Part shown: piece after piece, positions 42,497-53,172 of the stretch
Numbering within the stretch: position 1 is the stretch's first letter
Layout: the number at the start of each line of letters is the position of its first letter
Assembly (NCBI GenBank): GCA_910585235.1
Contig: CAJUCM010000003.1
Span: 47,880 to 111,879 of the forward strand
DNA from: an uncultured Christensenella sp.
GTDB taxonomy: Bacteria; Bacillota; Clostridia; Christensenellales; Borkfalkiaceae
DNA: 64,000 nt
Direction of reading: 5' to 3'
The notes under the pieces: model-generated
Databases searched by the model: none
Told to the model about the DNA's origin: nothing
Seen by the model: only the letters and a program-made list of their open reading frames with translations
Translations under genes and position numbers: made by a program

Positions 42497-45309
42497 TTCA
42501 ATACCTCTTTCAAAAATTGACCCGTATAGCTCTTTTCGCATGCGGCGACCGTTTCGGGACTGCCCGTCACGACGACCGTTCCGCCGCCGTCCCCGCCCTC
42601 CGGTCCGAGGTCGATGATATGATCGGCGATCTTAATGACGTCGAGGTTGTGTTCGATGACGAGAACGGTATTCCCGCCCTCTCTGAGCCGTAACAGAATA
42701 TCGACGAGCTTCTGAACATCGTAACTCGAAAGCCCCGTCGTGGGCTCGTCCAGAATATAGAATGTCTTGCCTGTGGAACGCTTGGAAAGTTCGGTCGCCA
42801 GCTTAACCCTCTGCGCCTCGCCGCCCGAAAGCGTTGTGGAACTCTGACCGAGTTTGATATAGCCCAGCCCCACCTCTTTGAGGGTGGCGATCTTATTATA
42901 GACGGAGGGAACGGGGCGGAAAAATTCGCACGCCTCCTCCACCGTCATGTCGAGCACGTCCGCGATCGTCTTGCCCTTGTATCGGACTTCGAGCGTCTCG
43001 CGGTTGTAGCGCTTGCCCCCGCACACTTCGCACGGCACGAACACGTCGGGCAGGAAGTGCATTTCGATTTTCATGATCCCGTCGCCCTGACAGTTCTCGC
43101 ACCGTCCGCCCGCGACGTTAAAGGAAAATCTGCCCGCCTTGTAGCCCATGGTACGCGCGTCCTGCGTGGCGGCGAACAGCTCGCGGATCGCGGAGAACAC
43201 GCCCGTGTAGGTGGCGGGATTGGAGCGCGGCGTGCGCCCGATCGGGGACTGGTCGATCGCGATGACTTTATCGAAATGCTCCACGCCCTCCGTTTCGCCG
43301 CTCTTGCCCATGGGCAGACGCGCCCCGCCCAGCTTCTCCGAGAGAATGGGCAGAACGATCTCGTTGACGAGCGAGGACTTGCCCGAACCCGAAACGCCCG
43401 TGACCGCCGTAATGAGCCCCGCGGGAATTTCAACCGTAATGCCTTTGAGATTGTTCTGCCTGCAATCCTTAACTTTCAGCCATCTGCCGTCGGGCTGTTT
43501 TCTGACGGAGGGAACTTCGATCTTCTTTCTTCCCGCCAAGTAGTCGCCCGTCACGGAGCGCGGTTCGTTCATAATATCTTCCTGCGTGCCGCACGCGACG
43601 ATCTCGCCCCCGTGCACGCCCGCAAACGGACCCACGTCCACGATATAGTCGGCTTGACGGATGGTCTCTTCGTCGTGCTCGACGACGATCAGCGTGTTCC
43701 CAAGATCCCGCAAGCCTTTGAGGGAGGCAAGCAGTTTTTCGTTGTCGCGCTGGTGCAGTCCGATGCTCGGCTCGTCGAGAATATAGAGAACGCCCGACAG
43801 CGCGCTCCCGATCTGCGTCGCTAAACGGATGCGCTGGCTCTCCCCGCCCGAAAGGGTCGCGGCGCTGCGCGTCAACGTGAGATAGTCGAGCCCGACGCCG
43901 ATGAGGAAGTCGAGACGCTTGCCGATCTCTTTCAGGATCACGCCCGCGATCGCCCGCTGGGTCTCGGTGAGCGTAAGCCCCGCCATGAACTCTTTGAGCA
44001 GTCTGACGGGCATATCGCATGCCTCGTAAATGTTCTTGCCCCCTACCGTGACCGCAAGCGCCTCGCGCTTCAAGCGTTTCCCGCGGCAGGCGGGACAGTC
44101 CGCCGTGCGCATATAGCGCTCGATGTCGTACTTCACGCCGTCGGAAGAAGTGCTCTGATAACGGCGTTCGAGGTTATTGACGAACCCCTCCCACTTCATT
44201 TTATAACTGCCCGAAAAAGTGCGGGTCTTGTAGTCGAGATCGATCTCTTCGCCCCCGTTCCCGTACATGATAATGTCGTACGCGCGTTTTGGAAGATCCT
44301 TGACGGGCGTATCGATCGAAAAGCCGTAGTGCTTTGCGAGCGCGGTTACATACATGAGATTGGTCGAATTACTGTCAAGCATCCACCCGCCCGCATGGAT
44401 CGCGCCCTCGCGGATACTCTTCGTTTTATCGGGACAGATGAGGTCGGGATCGACGCTTCGTTTGAATCCCAGTCCCGAACATTCGGGACACGCCCCCCAC
44501 GGGGTATTGAACGAGAAGAGACGGGGTTCGATCTCCTCGATCGAAATTCCGCAGTCGGGGCAGGCATAGCGGGAAGAGTACAGCGTCTCCTCGTCCCCGC
44601 AGGAGATCGTCACCAACCCGTCCGCAAGGCGGAGCGCCGCTTCGAGACTTTCGGTCAGACGGCTTAAAACGCCCTCTTTGACGACAAGCCGATCGACGAC
44701 CACGCTCAGATTGTGTTTATTGTTTTTTTCGAGCCTTATCTCTTCCTGCAAATCGTAAACGATCCCGTCGATCTTGACGCGGGCGTAACCGCTCTTGCGG
44801 AAGCCCGCAAGCTCTTTTTGAAATTCGCCCTTCCGTCCGCGCACGACGGGCGCTTCAACTAAAATTTTACTGCCCACGGGCATCTCCATGACGCGGTCCG
44901 CGATCTCGTCCACCGTCTGACGGCGGATCTCCCTGCCGCATTCGGGACAGTGCGGAACGCCGATCCGCGCGTACAGCAGACGGAGATAGTCGTAGATTTC
45001 CGTGACCGTCCCCACCGTGGAGCGGGGATTGTGCGACGTCGTCTTTTGGTCGATACTGATTGCGGGCGAAAGCCCCTCGATACTCTCCACGTCGGGCTTT
45101 TCCATCATACCGAGAAACTGGCGCGCATAGGAAGAGAGGCTCTCCATATAGCGGCGTTGCCCCTCCGCAAAGATCGTGTCGAACGCGAGCGTGCTCTTGC
45201 CCGAACCCGAAACGCCCGTAAACACCGTGAGCGAATTTTTGGGGACGCGCACGCTGACGTCTTTCAGATTATTTTCTTTTGCGCCTTTTACATACAATTC
45301 GTCTTTCAT
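42493..45309 (-). CDS. uvrA: Excinuclease ABC subunit A
   Basis: Damage-recognition ATPase of nucleotide excision repair. The 938-residue protein has two ABC modules (Walker A GVSGSGKSTLAFDT near the N-terminus and GVSGSGKSSLVNEI in the second half), ABC signatures LSGGESQRIRLA and LSGGEAQRVKLA, and zinc modules with ACPDCG/CPECSGLG and CENCQGDG/CEVCGGKRY. Start ATG 45309 was chosen at MKDELYVKGAKENNLKDV; the longer open frame is not family sequence. Confidence 0.97.
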   Translation of the reverse strand: MKDELYVKGAKENNLKDVSVRVPKNSLTVFTGVSGSGKSTLAFDTIFAEGQRRYMESLSSYARQFLGMMEKPDVESIEGLSPAISIDQKTTSHNPRSTVGTVTEIYDYLRLLYARIGVPHCPECGREIRRQTVDEIADRVMEMPVGSKILVEAPVVRGRKGEFQKELAGFRKSGYARVKIDGIVYDLQEEIRLEKNNKHNLSVVVDRLVVKEGVLSRLTESLEAALRLADGLVTISCGDEETLYSSRYACPDCGISIEEIEPRLFSFNTPWGACPECSGLGFKRSVDPDLICPDKTKSIREGAIHAGGWMLDSNSTNLMYVTALAKHYGFSIDTPVKDLPKRAYDIIMYGNGGEEIDLDYKTRTFSGSYKMKWEGFVNNLERRYQSTSSDGVKYDIERYMRTADCPACRGKRLKREALAVTVGGKNIYEACDMPVRLLKEFMAGLTLTETQRAIAGVILKEIGKRLDFLIGVGLDYLTLTRSAATLSGGESQRIRLATQIGSALSGVLYILDEPSIGLHQRDNEKLLASLKGLRDLGNTLIVVEHDEETIRQADYIVDVGPFAGVHGGEIVACGTQEDIMNEPRSVTGDYLAGRKKIEVPSVRKQPDGRWLKVKDCRQNNLKGITVEIPAGLITAVTGVSGSGKSSLVNEIVLPILSEKLGGARLPMGKSGETEGVEHFDKVIAIDQSPIGRTPRSNPATYTGVFSAIRELFAATQDARTMGYKAGRFSFNVAGGRCENCQGDGIMKIEMHFLPDVFVPCEVCGGKRYNRETLEVRYKGKTIADVLDMTVEEACEFFRPVPSVYNKIATLKEVGLGYIKLGQSSTTLSGGEAQRVKLATELSKRSTGKTFYILDEPTTGLSSYDVQKLVDILLRLREGGNTVLVIEHNLDVIKIADHIIDLGPEGGDGGGTVVVTGSPETVAACEKSYTGQFLKEVLK

Positions 45310-45320
45310 ATTTTTATCCT

Positions 45321-45911
45321 TTAACGCCGTGCGGGAGGCGGGTCGAGAATGTACTCGACCGCGGAGGCGATATGCTCCCAATTCGATCCCGCGTATCTGA
45401 TCTGTTTTGCCGCGGAAAGATTGTGCTTATCCACGAACATGACCGCCTTTACGCCGAGCTCCTGCGCCTTTTTACAGATCTCAAAATTGTCCTCGATAAG
45501 AACTTCGATCCCGTGTTGCACGCAGTATTCGCCCTTTTCCCAGACGTTCGCCACGACCCGATCGTAGGGGATCCCGCATCGGTCGAGCTGGTCGCGGCTG
45601 TCCTGTTCGGGATCGGAAAACCACTCCGGAATGCGCGCCGTCAGAATGACAATCTCATGCCCCGCCGCCTTCCATTTTGCAACCGTCTCCCGCGCGCCCT
45701 TGCGCAAAGGCGCATTCAGAAACAGCCTGTCCCCTCCGCCCGTGATAAACTTCGTCACGTCGCTTATCGACCAGTCGCAAAGCCCGCTCAGCGCGTGCGC
45801 GTCCGGATCGGCGATGCGGAACGGAAGTCCGTTGTCTTTGAGGTATTTTTCAACGGCGGTCACCCTGTCGATTTTGGTGAGCGTGTCGTCGATGTCGATC
45901 GCGATTTTCAT
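45321..45911 (-). CDS. HAD-family 5'(3')-nucleotidase-like phosphatase
   Basis: A 196-residue HAD enzyme. Motif I is IAIDIDDTLTKID with the nucleophile Asp and acid Asp, motif II IVILTAR, motif III-IV around KAVMFVDKHN with IEDNFEI. It resembles the 5'-nucleotidase NT5C group that trims deoxynucleotides, which would fit its place between uvrB and uvrA, but the substrate is not shown by sequence. Confidence 0.8.
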   Translation of the reverse strand: MKIAIDIDDTLTKIDRVTAVEKYLKDNGLPFRIADPDAHALSGLCDWSISDVTKFITGGGDRLFLNAPLRKGARETVAKWKAAGHEIVILTARIPEWFSDPEQDSRDQLDRCGIPYDRVVANVWEKGEYCVQHGIEVLIEDNFEICKKAQELGVKAVMFVDKHNLSAAKQIRYAGSNWEHIASAVEYILDPPPARR

Positions 45912-45980
45912 AATGGTTTGTTCCTACGAATATTCTCGCTTTCCTCGCCTTGCTTGTCCGTTGAAAGCGGCGTTATAGCG

Positions 45981-47942
45981 TTATCCTCTGTATTTCTTTC
46001 TCAGCTCCGCGATCGCCTCTCTGATTTCGATTGCCTTTTCAAAATCGAGCTGCGCCGAAGCGACCTTCATGAGCGCTTTCAGCTTTTCGATCTCTTCGGG
46101 AATATCTTTCATTTTAATATCGCCCGTCTTTTTCGCCTTGCCCGTAATGGAGAGCGTAGATTTTACGTCTTTGACGATCGTTTTAGGAACGATCCCGTGT
46201 TCGCGGTTGTACTGCTCCTGCACGCCCCGCCTGCGGTTGGTTTCTGAAATGGCGCGCTGCATACTGCCCGTCATTTCGTCGGCGTACATGATGACACGCC
46301 CCTCGGCGTTGCGGGCGGCGCGCCCGATCGTCTGCACGAGCGAAGTTTCGCTCCGCAAAAAACCCTCCTTGTCCGCGTCCAGAATGGCGACGAGGCGCAC
46401 TTCGGGCAAATCAAGCCCCTCGCGCAAAAGGTTGATCCCGCAGAGCACGTCGAACTCGCCCGCGCGCAATCCGTTGATGATGTCGATCCGCTCCAACGTA
46501 TCGATGTCCGAGTGCATATAGCGCACCTTGATATGATTCTCTTTCAAGTAATCGGTCAAACTCTCCGCCATGCGCTTGGTGAGCGTGGTGACGAGCACCC
46601 TGCCCTTTTGTTCGATCACAGCATGAATTTCGGAGAGGAGATCGTCGATCTGTCCCTTGGTCGGTCTGACGGTCACGGGCGGATCCAAAAGCCCCGTGGG
46701 GCGGATGAGCTGTTCAACGACCTGCCCCGCCTGTTCGAGCTCGTAGGGAGCGGGCGTTGCGGAAACGCAGATGAGCTGGGGCACGCGCGCGTCAAATTCC
46801 TCAAACGTCAGGGGGCGGTTATCGTATGCCGACCTCATGCGGAATCCGTAATCCACAAGATTCTTTTTTCTTGCAAGGTCGCCGTGATACATGGCGCGGA
46901 TCTGCGGAATGGTCATGTGGCTTTCGTCGATAAACACGAGGAAATTTTCGGGAAAATAGTCGAGAAGGGTGAAGGACGGCTCGCCGGGGGAACGCCCGTC
47001 GAAATAGCGGGAATAATTTTCGATCCCAGAACAGTAGCCGATCTCGCGCATCATTTCAAGATCGTGTTCGGTGCGCTGGGAGAGGCGTTGCGCCTCCAAC
47101 AGTTTGCCCGCGTCCTCGAACGCTTTCACTTCGCCCTGCAAGTCCTCCGCAATAACGGCAAGCGCCGCGCCCAGCCGTTCGCTCCCCACCGCGTAGTGGC
47201 TCGCGGGGAACACAACGGCGTGTTTGAGTTCGGAAATCACTTTTCCCGTGACGACATCCTCTTCGCCGATGCTCTCGATCTCGTCGCCGAAAAACTCCAC
47301 GCGGATCGCCACTTCGGAATTGGACGCGGGAAAAATTTCCACGACGTCCCCGCGCACGCGGAACGTAGATCGTTTGAAGTCGGTATCGTTGCGCGAATAG
47401 TGGATCTCCACGAGTTTGCGCAACAGCTCGTCCCGCTCCATTGCCTGTCCGGGGCGCATGGAAACGCCGAGGCGGAAGAACTCTTCGGGCGCGCCCAGCC
47501 CGTAGATACAGGAGACGGAGGAGACGACGATCACGTCGTCCCGCTCGCCCAAAGAGCAGGTAGCGGCGTTGCGGAGCTTGTCGATCTCGTCGTTCATGGA
47601 GAGGTCTTTTTCGATATAGGTATCCGTCGAGGGAATGTAGCTTTCGGGCTGATAGTAGTCGTAGTAAGAGACGAAGTATTCGACGCGGTTTTCGGGAAAA
47701 AATTCGCGGAACTCGTTGCACAGCTGCGCCGCAAGCGTTTTGTTGTGCGCGATCACAAGCGTCGGTCTGCCAACGTTTTTAATGACGTTCGCCATGGTGA
47801 ACGTCTTTCCGCTCCCCGTCACGCCGACGAGGACCTGCGTGCGGATCCCGTCGAGTACGCCCTCGGTAAGTTTTCTGATCGCTTCGGGCTGATCCCCCGT
47901 GGGCGCGAACGCCGATTTGATTTTGAAATCGAAGTGTTCCAT
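45981..47942 (-). CDS. uvrB: Excinuclease ABC subunit B
   Basis: DNA helicase-like core of nucleotide excision repair that receives damage from UvrA and recruits UvrC. 653 residues: Walker [14 protein letters not shown], the beta-hairpin [20 protein letters not shown] region, DEXH box VFIDESHMT, motif [16 protein letters not shown] and a C-terminal UvrC-interaction helix pair. First of a six-gene operon with uvrA, with its own promoter and a palindrome at the start site. Confidence 0.97.
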   Translation of the reverse strand: MEHFDFKIKSAFAPTGDQPEAIRKLTEGVLDGIRTQVLVGVTGSGKTFTMANVIKNVGRPTLVIAHNKTLAAQLCNEFREFFPENRVEYFVSYYDYYQPESYIPSTDTYIEKDLSMNDEIDKLRNAATCSLGERDDVIVVSSVSCIYGLGAPEEFFRLGVSMRPGQAMERDELLRKLVEIHYSRNDTDFKRSTFRVRGDVVEIFPASNSEVAIRVEFFGDEIESIGEEDVVTGKVISELKHAVVFPASHYAVGSERLGAALAVIAEDLQGEVKAFEDAGKLLEAQRLSQRTEHDLEMMREIGYCSGIENYSRYFDGRSPGEPSFTLLDYFPENFLVFIDESHMTIPQIRAMYHGDLARKKNLVDYGFRMRSAYDNRPLTFEEFDARVPQLICVSATPAPYELEQAGQVVEQLIRPTGLLDPPVTVRPTKGQIDDLLSEIHAVIEQKGRVLVTTLTKRMAESLTDYLKENHIKVRYMHSDIDTLERIDIINGLRAGEFDVLCGINLLREGLDLPEVRLVAILDADKEGFLRSETSLVQTIGRAARNAEGRVIMYADEMTGSMQRAISETNRRRGVQEQYNREHGIVPKTIVKDVKSTLSITGKAKKTGDIKMKDIPEEIEKLKALMKVASAQLDFEKAIEIREAIAELRKKYRG

Positions 47943-47977
47943 TGCTATGCTTTATCCCGTTTAAGAAAGAATAGATA

Positions 47978-48025
47978 CAAACAAAAGTTTGCATCTATCA
48001 TAACACAGTTCCTGCCGTTTGTCAA
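47978..48025 (-). promoter_or_regulatory. uvrB promoter with LexA-like palindrome
   Basis: TTGACA (48020-48025), 17 bp, TATGAT (47997-48002), minus strand. The palindrome CAAAC-N4-GTTTG (47978-47991) overlaps the predicted start site. It resembles the Gram-positive LexA box CGAAC-N4-GTTCG but has A for G at the inner critical positions. Confidence 0.6.
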
Positions 48026-48050
48026 ATATTTTTAATCACGATTCCCCGTC

Positions 48051-48422
48051 TTATCCCAACAGACTTTTGACCAGCACGCCGACAAGCGCGGACAGGATCC
48101 CGCAGAGCACGGTAACGGCGATCTTGTAATAGATCCTGCGCTTTCTGAGGGAATCGCTCCGACGAAAAGAAAGCCCCGCCTCCTTCATGTGAACGACGAA
48201 TACGCGCTCCCCCTTTCTCTCGCTTTCGATCAGATCGAAATAGCCGTCGAGTTCGAGCGCGCGCAGAATGCGGAACAGCCGTTCCTCGTCAAAATTGAGG
48301 CGGGGCGGAAGCACAGCCATCAGCTCGTAGGGCGAGACGAGAAAGCGTTCCTTCCCCTCGGAGAGCCGAAAGACCGCACCCATGACCGCGTTTTCCCGTT
48401 TTGAAAGCGTTTCGTTGAACAT
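48051..48422 (-). CDS. Small winged-helix-like protein with C-terminal membrane helix (1)
   Basis: A 123-residue unknown. Residues 1-75 have the helix-helix-helix-wing pattern (KRENAVMGAVFRL, FDEERLFRILRALELDGYFDL, ERVFVVHMKEAGL), then a basic linker RKRR and a membrane helix at about 99-118. A DNA-binding-like domain on a membrane anchor, or a protein-interaction wing. Follows the like-built 48436 gene by 13 bp. Confidence 0.6.
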   Translation of the reverse strand: MFNETLSKRENAVMGAVFRLSEGKERFLVSPYELMAVLPPRLNFDEERLFRILRALELDGYFDLIESERKGERVFVVHMKEAGLSFRRSDSLRKRRIYYKIAVTVLCGILSALVGVLVKSLLG

Positions 48423-48435
48423 AGCCTTGATCCCG

Positions 48436-48792
48436 TCAGATGAGCGTCAGAAGAAACACTGCGATCCCTCCGCCCAGAAACGCGCCCGCAACCGCACCGA
48501 AAAACGCGCACAGCGCGCCCCTTCGGTTGCGCCGCAATTCCTCCCGCTTTTCCGCCGCCTCGCGCTCGGAATAGAGCCGCCCCTCCGGCAGAATGCGGAC
48601 GCAGTACTCCCCGCCCTCCGCATAACCAAGTTCGAGGTACCCCCTGTCCTGCAAAAAACCGAGCATTCCCTTGACGCTCTCCCCATCCTCGCCCGCAGAG
48701 AGCAGTTCCCCCTCTTCGACAATGCAAAAAGCCGATCTCGCGCAAAGCGCGTTGAGTTTTTCAAGCAGTACTTCCGTCCGTCTGTCGAGCAT
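48436..48792 (-). CDS. Small winged-helix-like protein with C-terminal membrane helix (2)
   Basis: A 118-residue unknown: N-terminal helices with LLEKLNALCARSAFC, a recognition-like helix VKGMLGFLQDRGYLELGYAE, wing EYCVRILPEGRLY, then a charged linker and a membrane helix at about 93-115 (AFFGAVAGAFLGGGIAVFLL). The same plan as the next gene, with little sequence identity. ATG 48792 follows AAAGGAAAGGGA. Confidence 0.6.
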   Translation of the reverse strand: MLDRRTEVLLEKLNALCARSAFCIVEEGELLSAGEDGESVKGMLGFLQDRGYLELGYAEGGEYCVRILPEGRLYSEREAAEKREELRRNRRGALCAFFGAVAGAFLGGGIAVFLLTLI

Positions 48793-48857
48793 TTCCCTTT
48801 CCTTTTTTCTTTATTATTGCCCGTTCGGGAAAGCATTATGCAATCGCATAAAAAAGC

Positions 48858-48882
48858 GAACCGTTCCGATTTAGAACGGTTC
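48858..48882 (-). terminator. Terminator after the flavin reductase gene
   Basis: GAACCGTTC/GAACGGTTC with a 7-nt loop, then GCTTTTTTAT on the minus strand; the plus strand also has a T-rich tail. Confidence 0.8.
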
Positions 48883-48903
48883 ACCGAATTTTTTCAAAAA
48901 AAA

Positions 48904-49452
48904 TCAGAACTGCTCGGCAAGCGCGGCGGCTTTTTGAATGCCGTCGGTCTTTTCAATGTCGCCGACGTTCAGCACTCCCGGAACGAGCACCTCGCCGACC
49001 ATTTTCCATTTCAATAATGCGGCAGAGCGTTCGATCGGAATGCGCACGCCGTCCATGACGGACATATCGTCCTCTTCGCAGCATGCGATCAGCGCGCATT
49101 CCTTCCCCGCGATATCCTTCCCGCCAATGACGAGAGAATAAATTCTGTCGATCACGCCCTTGATCTGCGCGGGAATGGAATACCAATAGACGGGCATAGT
49201 AAATACGATCGCGTCAGCTTTCTCGATCAAAGGAGCGACCATGTTAAAGTCGTCGTCGAACGAACACGCCTTGCCCGACTTAAAGCAGGTTTCGCAGGCA
49301 TGGCACCCGCCGATCTTTTTATTGAGCGCCGCGTCGAACCGCGTCACCGAATGCCCCTTTGCCTTGGCGGCTATTATAAACGCATCCGTCATTGCAAAGC
49401 TGTTGCCGTTTTTACGGGGACTTCCCGTAATTACCAAAATATTTTTTGACAT
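48904..49452 (-). CDS. NADPH-dependent FMN reductase-like flavoprotein
   Basis: A 182-residue flavodoxin-fold protein: phosphate loop VITGSPRKNGNSFAM, then GCHACETCFKSGKACSFDDDF, the cysteine-bearing signature of iron-sulfur-flavoprotein/FMN-reductase relatives, and FTMPVYWYSIPAQIKGVIDRI. It reduces quinones, azo compounds or other electrophiles in known relatives. It follows the hydrolase lipoprotein by 46 bp in one transcript. Confidence 0.85.
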   Translation of the reverse strand: MSKNILVITGSPRKNGNSFAMTDAFIIAAKAKGHSVTRFDAALNKKIGGCHACETCFKSGKACSFDDDFNMVAPLIEKADAIVFTMPVYWYSIPAQIKGVIDRIYSLVIGGKDIAGKECALIACCEEDDMSVMDGVRIPIERSAALLKWKMVGEVLVPGVLNVGDIEKTDGIQKAAALAEQF

Positions 49453-49498
49453 AACCGTTATCTCCTTTTATTTTTTAATCAACGGACTTGCGTCCGCG

Positions 49499-50383
49499 TT
49501 ATTCATAGGTTCGCGCTTCCAAAAATGCAAGTACCGTTTCCGTGGCGGTTTTCAGCGCAGTACCGCCGAAACCGTGACCCGCCCCGTGAATGACGGTGAG
49601 TTCCGCATGGTCATAAGTCTCTACGGCGCGGTCGATATATTGCTTTTTCACGAGTGCGTCCTGATCGCCCCAGACGATGCAGACGTCTTTTTCGTAATTG
49701 CCGATCAACTCATAAACGTCTAAATCGCGGATAGAGGAAATAAACGCCGCACCGATAGAATAACCCATTAAGGGCGTATCCTGAACGGGCGCGTTCCGCC
49801 AATCGTCGGGAATGTTGAACGCGGGAAAATACAGCGCGACCGCCGCGATCTGCTCCTTGATTTCGTCGTCCGCCGCCGTGAGCGCGGTCACAAAGCCGCC
49901 CTGACTCCCGCCGAACAGAAAAATCTGCGTTTCGTCCACTTCGGGAAGCATCTTAATATCCGCAATTACGGCGCGAAGATCCTCTTTCATGGTAAACGGC
50001 GTATAGTCCGCGCCCGTTCTGCCCTTGCTCCTTCCGTTCGCCTGCGCCCCGCAATAGTCGAACGCATAACAGACGTACCCGCGCTGTGCAAACCGCTTGC
50101 ACTCGTTGGGGAAATCGGTGTAATGCCCGTTATAACCGTGACTGAAAATTACGGCGGGGAATTTTCCATCCGCCTTGGGCGAATACAGTTCGCCGAACAA
50201 CTCGATATTGTCGTACGCCACGGTGTATTCTTCCCGCGTGATTTCATATTTGAAATCGCCGTCCAGAACGCGCAGTTCTCTTTGTTCCACTTTGTTGTCC
50301 TCCCCCTGTTGATCTTTACACCCGCTCAACAGCCCGACGACCGCAAGCGCAGCCGTCAACATTCCGATCAAAAATTTTTTCAT
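49499..50383 (-). CDS. Alpha/beta hydrolase lipoprotein, dienelactone-hydrolase-like
   Basis: A 294-residue exported hydrolase, lipidated at Cys22 (LLSGC). Contains VIFSHGYNGHYTDF, nucleophile elbow FGGSQGGF, acid in VWGDQDALV and His in VIHGAGHGFGG. Acts outside the membrane on an ester or peptide of unknown type. Its promoter is back-to-back with that of the HxlR regulator, hinting that the regulator controls it. Confidence 0.82.
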   Translation of the reverse strand: MKKFLIGMLTAALAVVGLLSGCKDQQGEDNKVEQRELRVLDGDFKYEITREEYTVAYDNIELFGELYSPKADGKFPAVIFSHGYNGHYTDFPNECKRFAQRGYVCYAFDYCGAQANGRSKGRTGADYTPFTMKEDLRAVIADIKMLPEVDETQIFLFGGSQGGFVTALTAADDEIKEQIAAVALYFPAFNIPDDWRNAPVQDTPLMGYSIGAAFISSIRDLDVYELIGNYEKDVCIVWGDQDALVKKQYIDRAVETYDHAELTVIHGAGHGFGGTALKTATETVLAFLEARTYE

Positions 50384-50422
50384 TTCATCCCCCCAAATTG
50401 TTAAAAAATATTTGACGGGATT

Positions 50423-50451
50423 ATTTTATTATGCTATATTGATTTTGTCAA
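50423..50451 (-). promoter_or_regulatory. Promoter of hydrolase-flavin reductase operon
   Basis: TTGACA (50446-50451), 17 bp, TAAAAT (50423-50428), minus strand; the -35 overlaps that of the divergent hxlR-type promoter. Confidence 0.7.
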
Positions 50452-50486
50452 GTACGCACATTTTTGTATGATACTTACAAAAAGTA
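50445..50486 (+). promoter_or_regulatory. HxlR gene promoter with YodB-like operator
   Basis: TTGTCA (50445-50450), 16 bp, TATGAT (50467-50472). TACTTACAAAAAGTA (50472-50486) covers the start site; read on the minus strand it is TACTTTTTGTAAGTA, which as I recall fits the YodB box TACTWTTTGWAAGTA of Bacillus. Confidence 0.6.
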
Positions 50487-50505
50487 GAGTGTAAAAGGAG
50501 CGAAG

Positions 50506-50847
50506 ATGGAGACGCAAAATAAACGGTGTATTTCTTCCGAACGGTTGAGCGATACGGGGTTCAGCTATACGCTTTCTCTTATCAGCGGAAAATACAAAAT
50601 GACCATTCTCTATACGTTAATGGAATTTGAAGTCGTGCGCTATAACGAACTGCAACGGTATATCAAAGGCATTTCGTATAAAACGCTGAGCCTCTCCCTG
50701 AAAGAGCTGGAACACGACGGACTTATCCTCCGCAAGGAATATCCGCAAATCCCGCCCAAAGTCGAATATCGCCTTTCCGAACGCGGAAAATCGCTCATGC
50801 CCATATTGGACGGAATGTGCGACTGGGGCAACAAAAACAGATTATAA
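50506..50847 (+). CDS. HxlR-family winged-helix regulator
   Basis: A 113-residue MarR-like winged-helix protein: SLISGKYKMTILYTLMEFEV, RYNELQRYIKGISYKTLSLSL (recognition helix, trimmed), wing VEYRLSERGKSLMPIL. Cys8 near the N-terminus is in the region where YodB/QsrR-type members carry their quinone-sensing cysteine. Probably represses itself and the divergent hydrolase-flavin reductase operon, released by electrophiles; the ligand is inference. AAGGAG precedes ATG 50506. Confidence 0.88.
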   Translation: METQNKRCISSERLSDTGFSYTLSLISGKYKMTILYTLMEFEVVRYNELQRYIKGISYKTLSLSLKELEHDGLILRKEYPQIPPKVEYRLSERGKSLMPILDGMCDWGNKNRL

Positions 50848-50853
50848 AAGCAG

Positions 50854-50877
50854 AACTCAGACGCTTTCGTCTGAGTT
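50854..50877 (+). terminator. Terminator between HxlR gene and glnS
   Basis: AACTCAGACG/CGTCTGAGTT with a 4-nt loop, followed by CCTTTTTTT on plus; the minus side (CTGCTTTTA) is weaker but may end glnS. Confidence 0.85.
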
Positions 50878-50884
50878 CCTTTTT

Positions 50885-52510
<1,626 letters not shown>

Positions 52511-52592
52511 GGAAATTTCCTCTCAACCGTTTTTCGATATTATAGCACAGTTACCGTAAAAAAGATACTTTTTACACCGTCCCTTTTGAAAT

Positions 52593-52871
52593 TTATGTTT
52601 TTTCATCGCCTGCCAAAATATCGAACGCAAGCAAAAATCCGTCGCGGAACGCCGCTTTATAAAAATCCAACACTTCCGCGCTTTCGCTTTTTGAATTTGC
52701 CTCAAAATATTCTTTGAACGCATTTAATACTTCTGGATCGTTTTGAATAAGCTGCAAAAGCGCATCCTCTTTTTCAACTGCAACTTTCACCGCATTTGCG
52801 CAGGCTTGCGACATAATTTCGTCGTGGTTGCCGAATGTTCCCTTATGGATTTCTTCGATTGCTGATTTCAT
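52593..52871 (-). CDS. Hypothetical 92-residue protein (DUF6809-like), facing an XRE pair
   Basis: Begins MKSAIEEIHKGTFGNHDEIM and ends in a helix FYKAAFRDGFLLAFDILAGD. The N-terminal MKS-x-E-E-x-x-x-G and C-terminal F-x-x-G-F-x-L-A pattern recall small DUF6809 proteins of Clostridia, often near mobile or regulator genes; function unknown. Start ATG 52871 follows AAGGAGCAAAAAA. A perfect promoter (52902-52930) lies under TGTGG half-sites, so the neighbouring XRE proteins probably repress it. Confidence 0.62.
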   Translation of the reverse strand: MKSAIEEIHKGTFGNHDEIMSQACANAVKVAVEKEDALLQLIQNDPEVLNAFKEYFEANSKSESAEVLDFYKAAFRDGFLLAFDILAGDEKT

Positions 52872-52882
52872 TTTTTTGCTCC

Positions 52883-52962
52883 TTGCCACAATAGTAGAAT
52901 TATTATAGCTCTCGTTTTGTGGTATGTCAAGCATTTTGCCACAGTTGTGGTAAAATAAAATT
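52883..52962. promoter_or_regulatory. Divergent control region with repeated TGTGG/CCACA operator half-sites
   Basis: Four half-sites: TTGCCACAA (52883-52891), TTTTGTGGTA (52915-52924) and the two arms of TTTTGCCACA-GT-TGTGGTAAAA (52934-52955, 22 bp with one mismatch). They cover the minus promoter TTGACA (52925-52930), 17 bp, TATAAT (52902-52907), and the plus -10 box TAAAAT (52951-52956), which has only six bases before ATG 52963 and no good -35. Confidence 0.65.
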
Positions 52963-53172
52963 ATGGAAAAATTCAGCGATCGGTTAAAAGATTTACGTAC
53001 GGAAAAAGGATTAACGCAAGCACAGCTTGCCGAAGAAACGGGGTTAAGCAGAAGCGCAATCGGCTTTTGGGAAAACGGAGAAAGAATCCCGCTTTCATCA
53101 GTTATTATTGTTCTTGCAAAGTATTTCAATGTGACGACCGATTATTTGCTCGGCGTAACCGACGAACTATGA
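52963..53172 (+). CDS. Small XRE-family regulator (first of tandem pair)
   Basis: A 69-residue protein that is almost only a helix-turn-helix: RLKDLRTEKGLTQAQLAEE, TGLSRSAIGFWENGERIP and the C-terminal YFNVTTDYLLGVTDEL. Cro/CI-type dimer expected. No ribosome site and a -10 box 6 nt before ATG, so it is predicted to be leaderless. Overlaps the next gene by 4 bp (ATGA). Confidence 0.82.
   Translation: MEKFSDRLKDLRTEKGLTQAQLAEETGLSRSAIGFWENGERIPLSSVIIVLAKYFNVTTDYLLGVTDEL

Noticed and set aside
46512..48035. 507-residue open frame opposite uvrB
   Set aside because: Shadow of uvrB, which is certain from its motifs; His/Arg-rich composition and no recognisable sequence.
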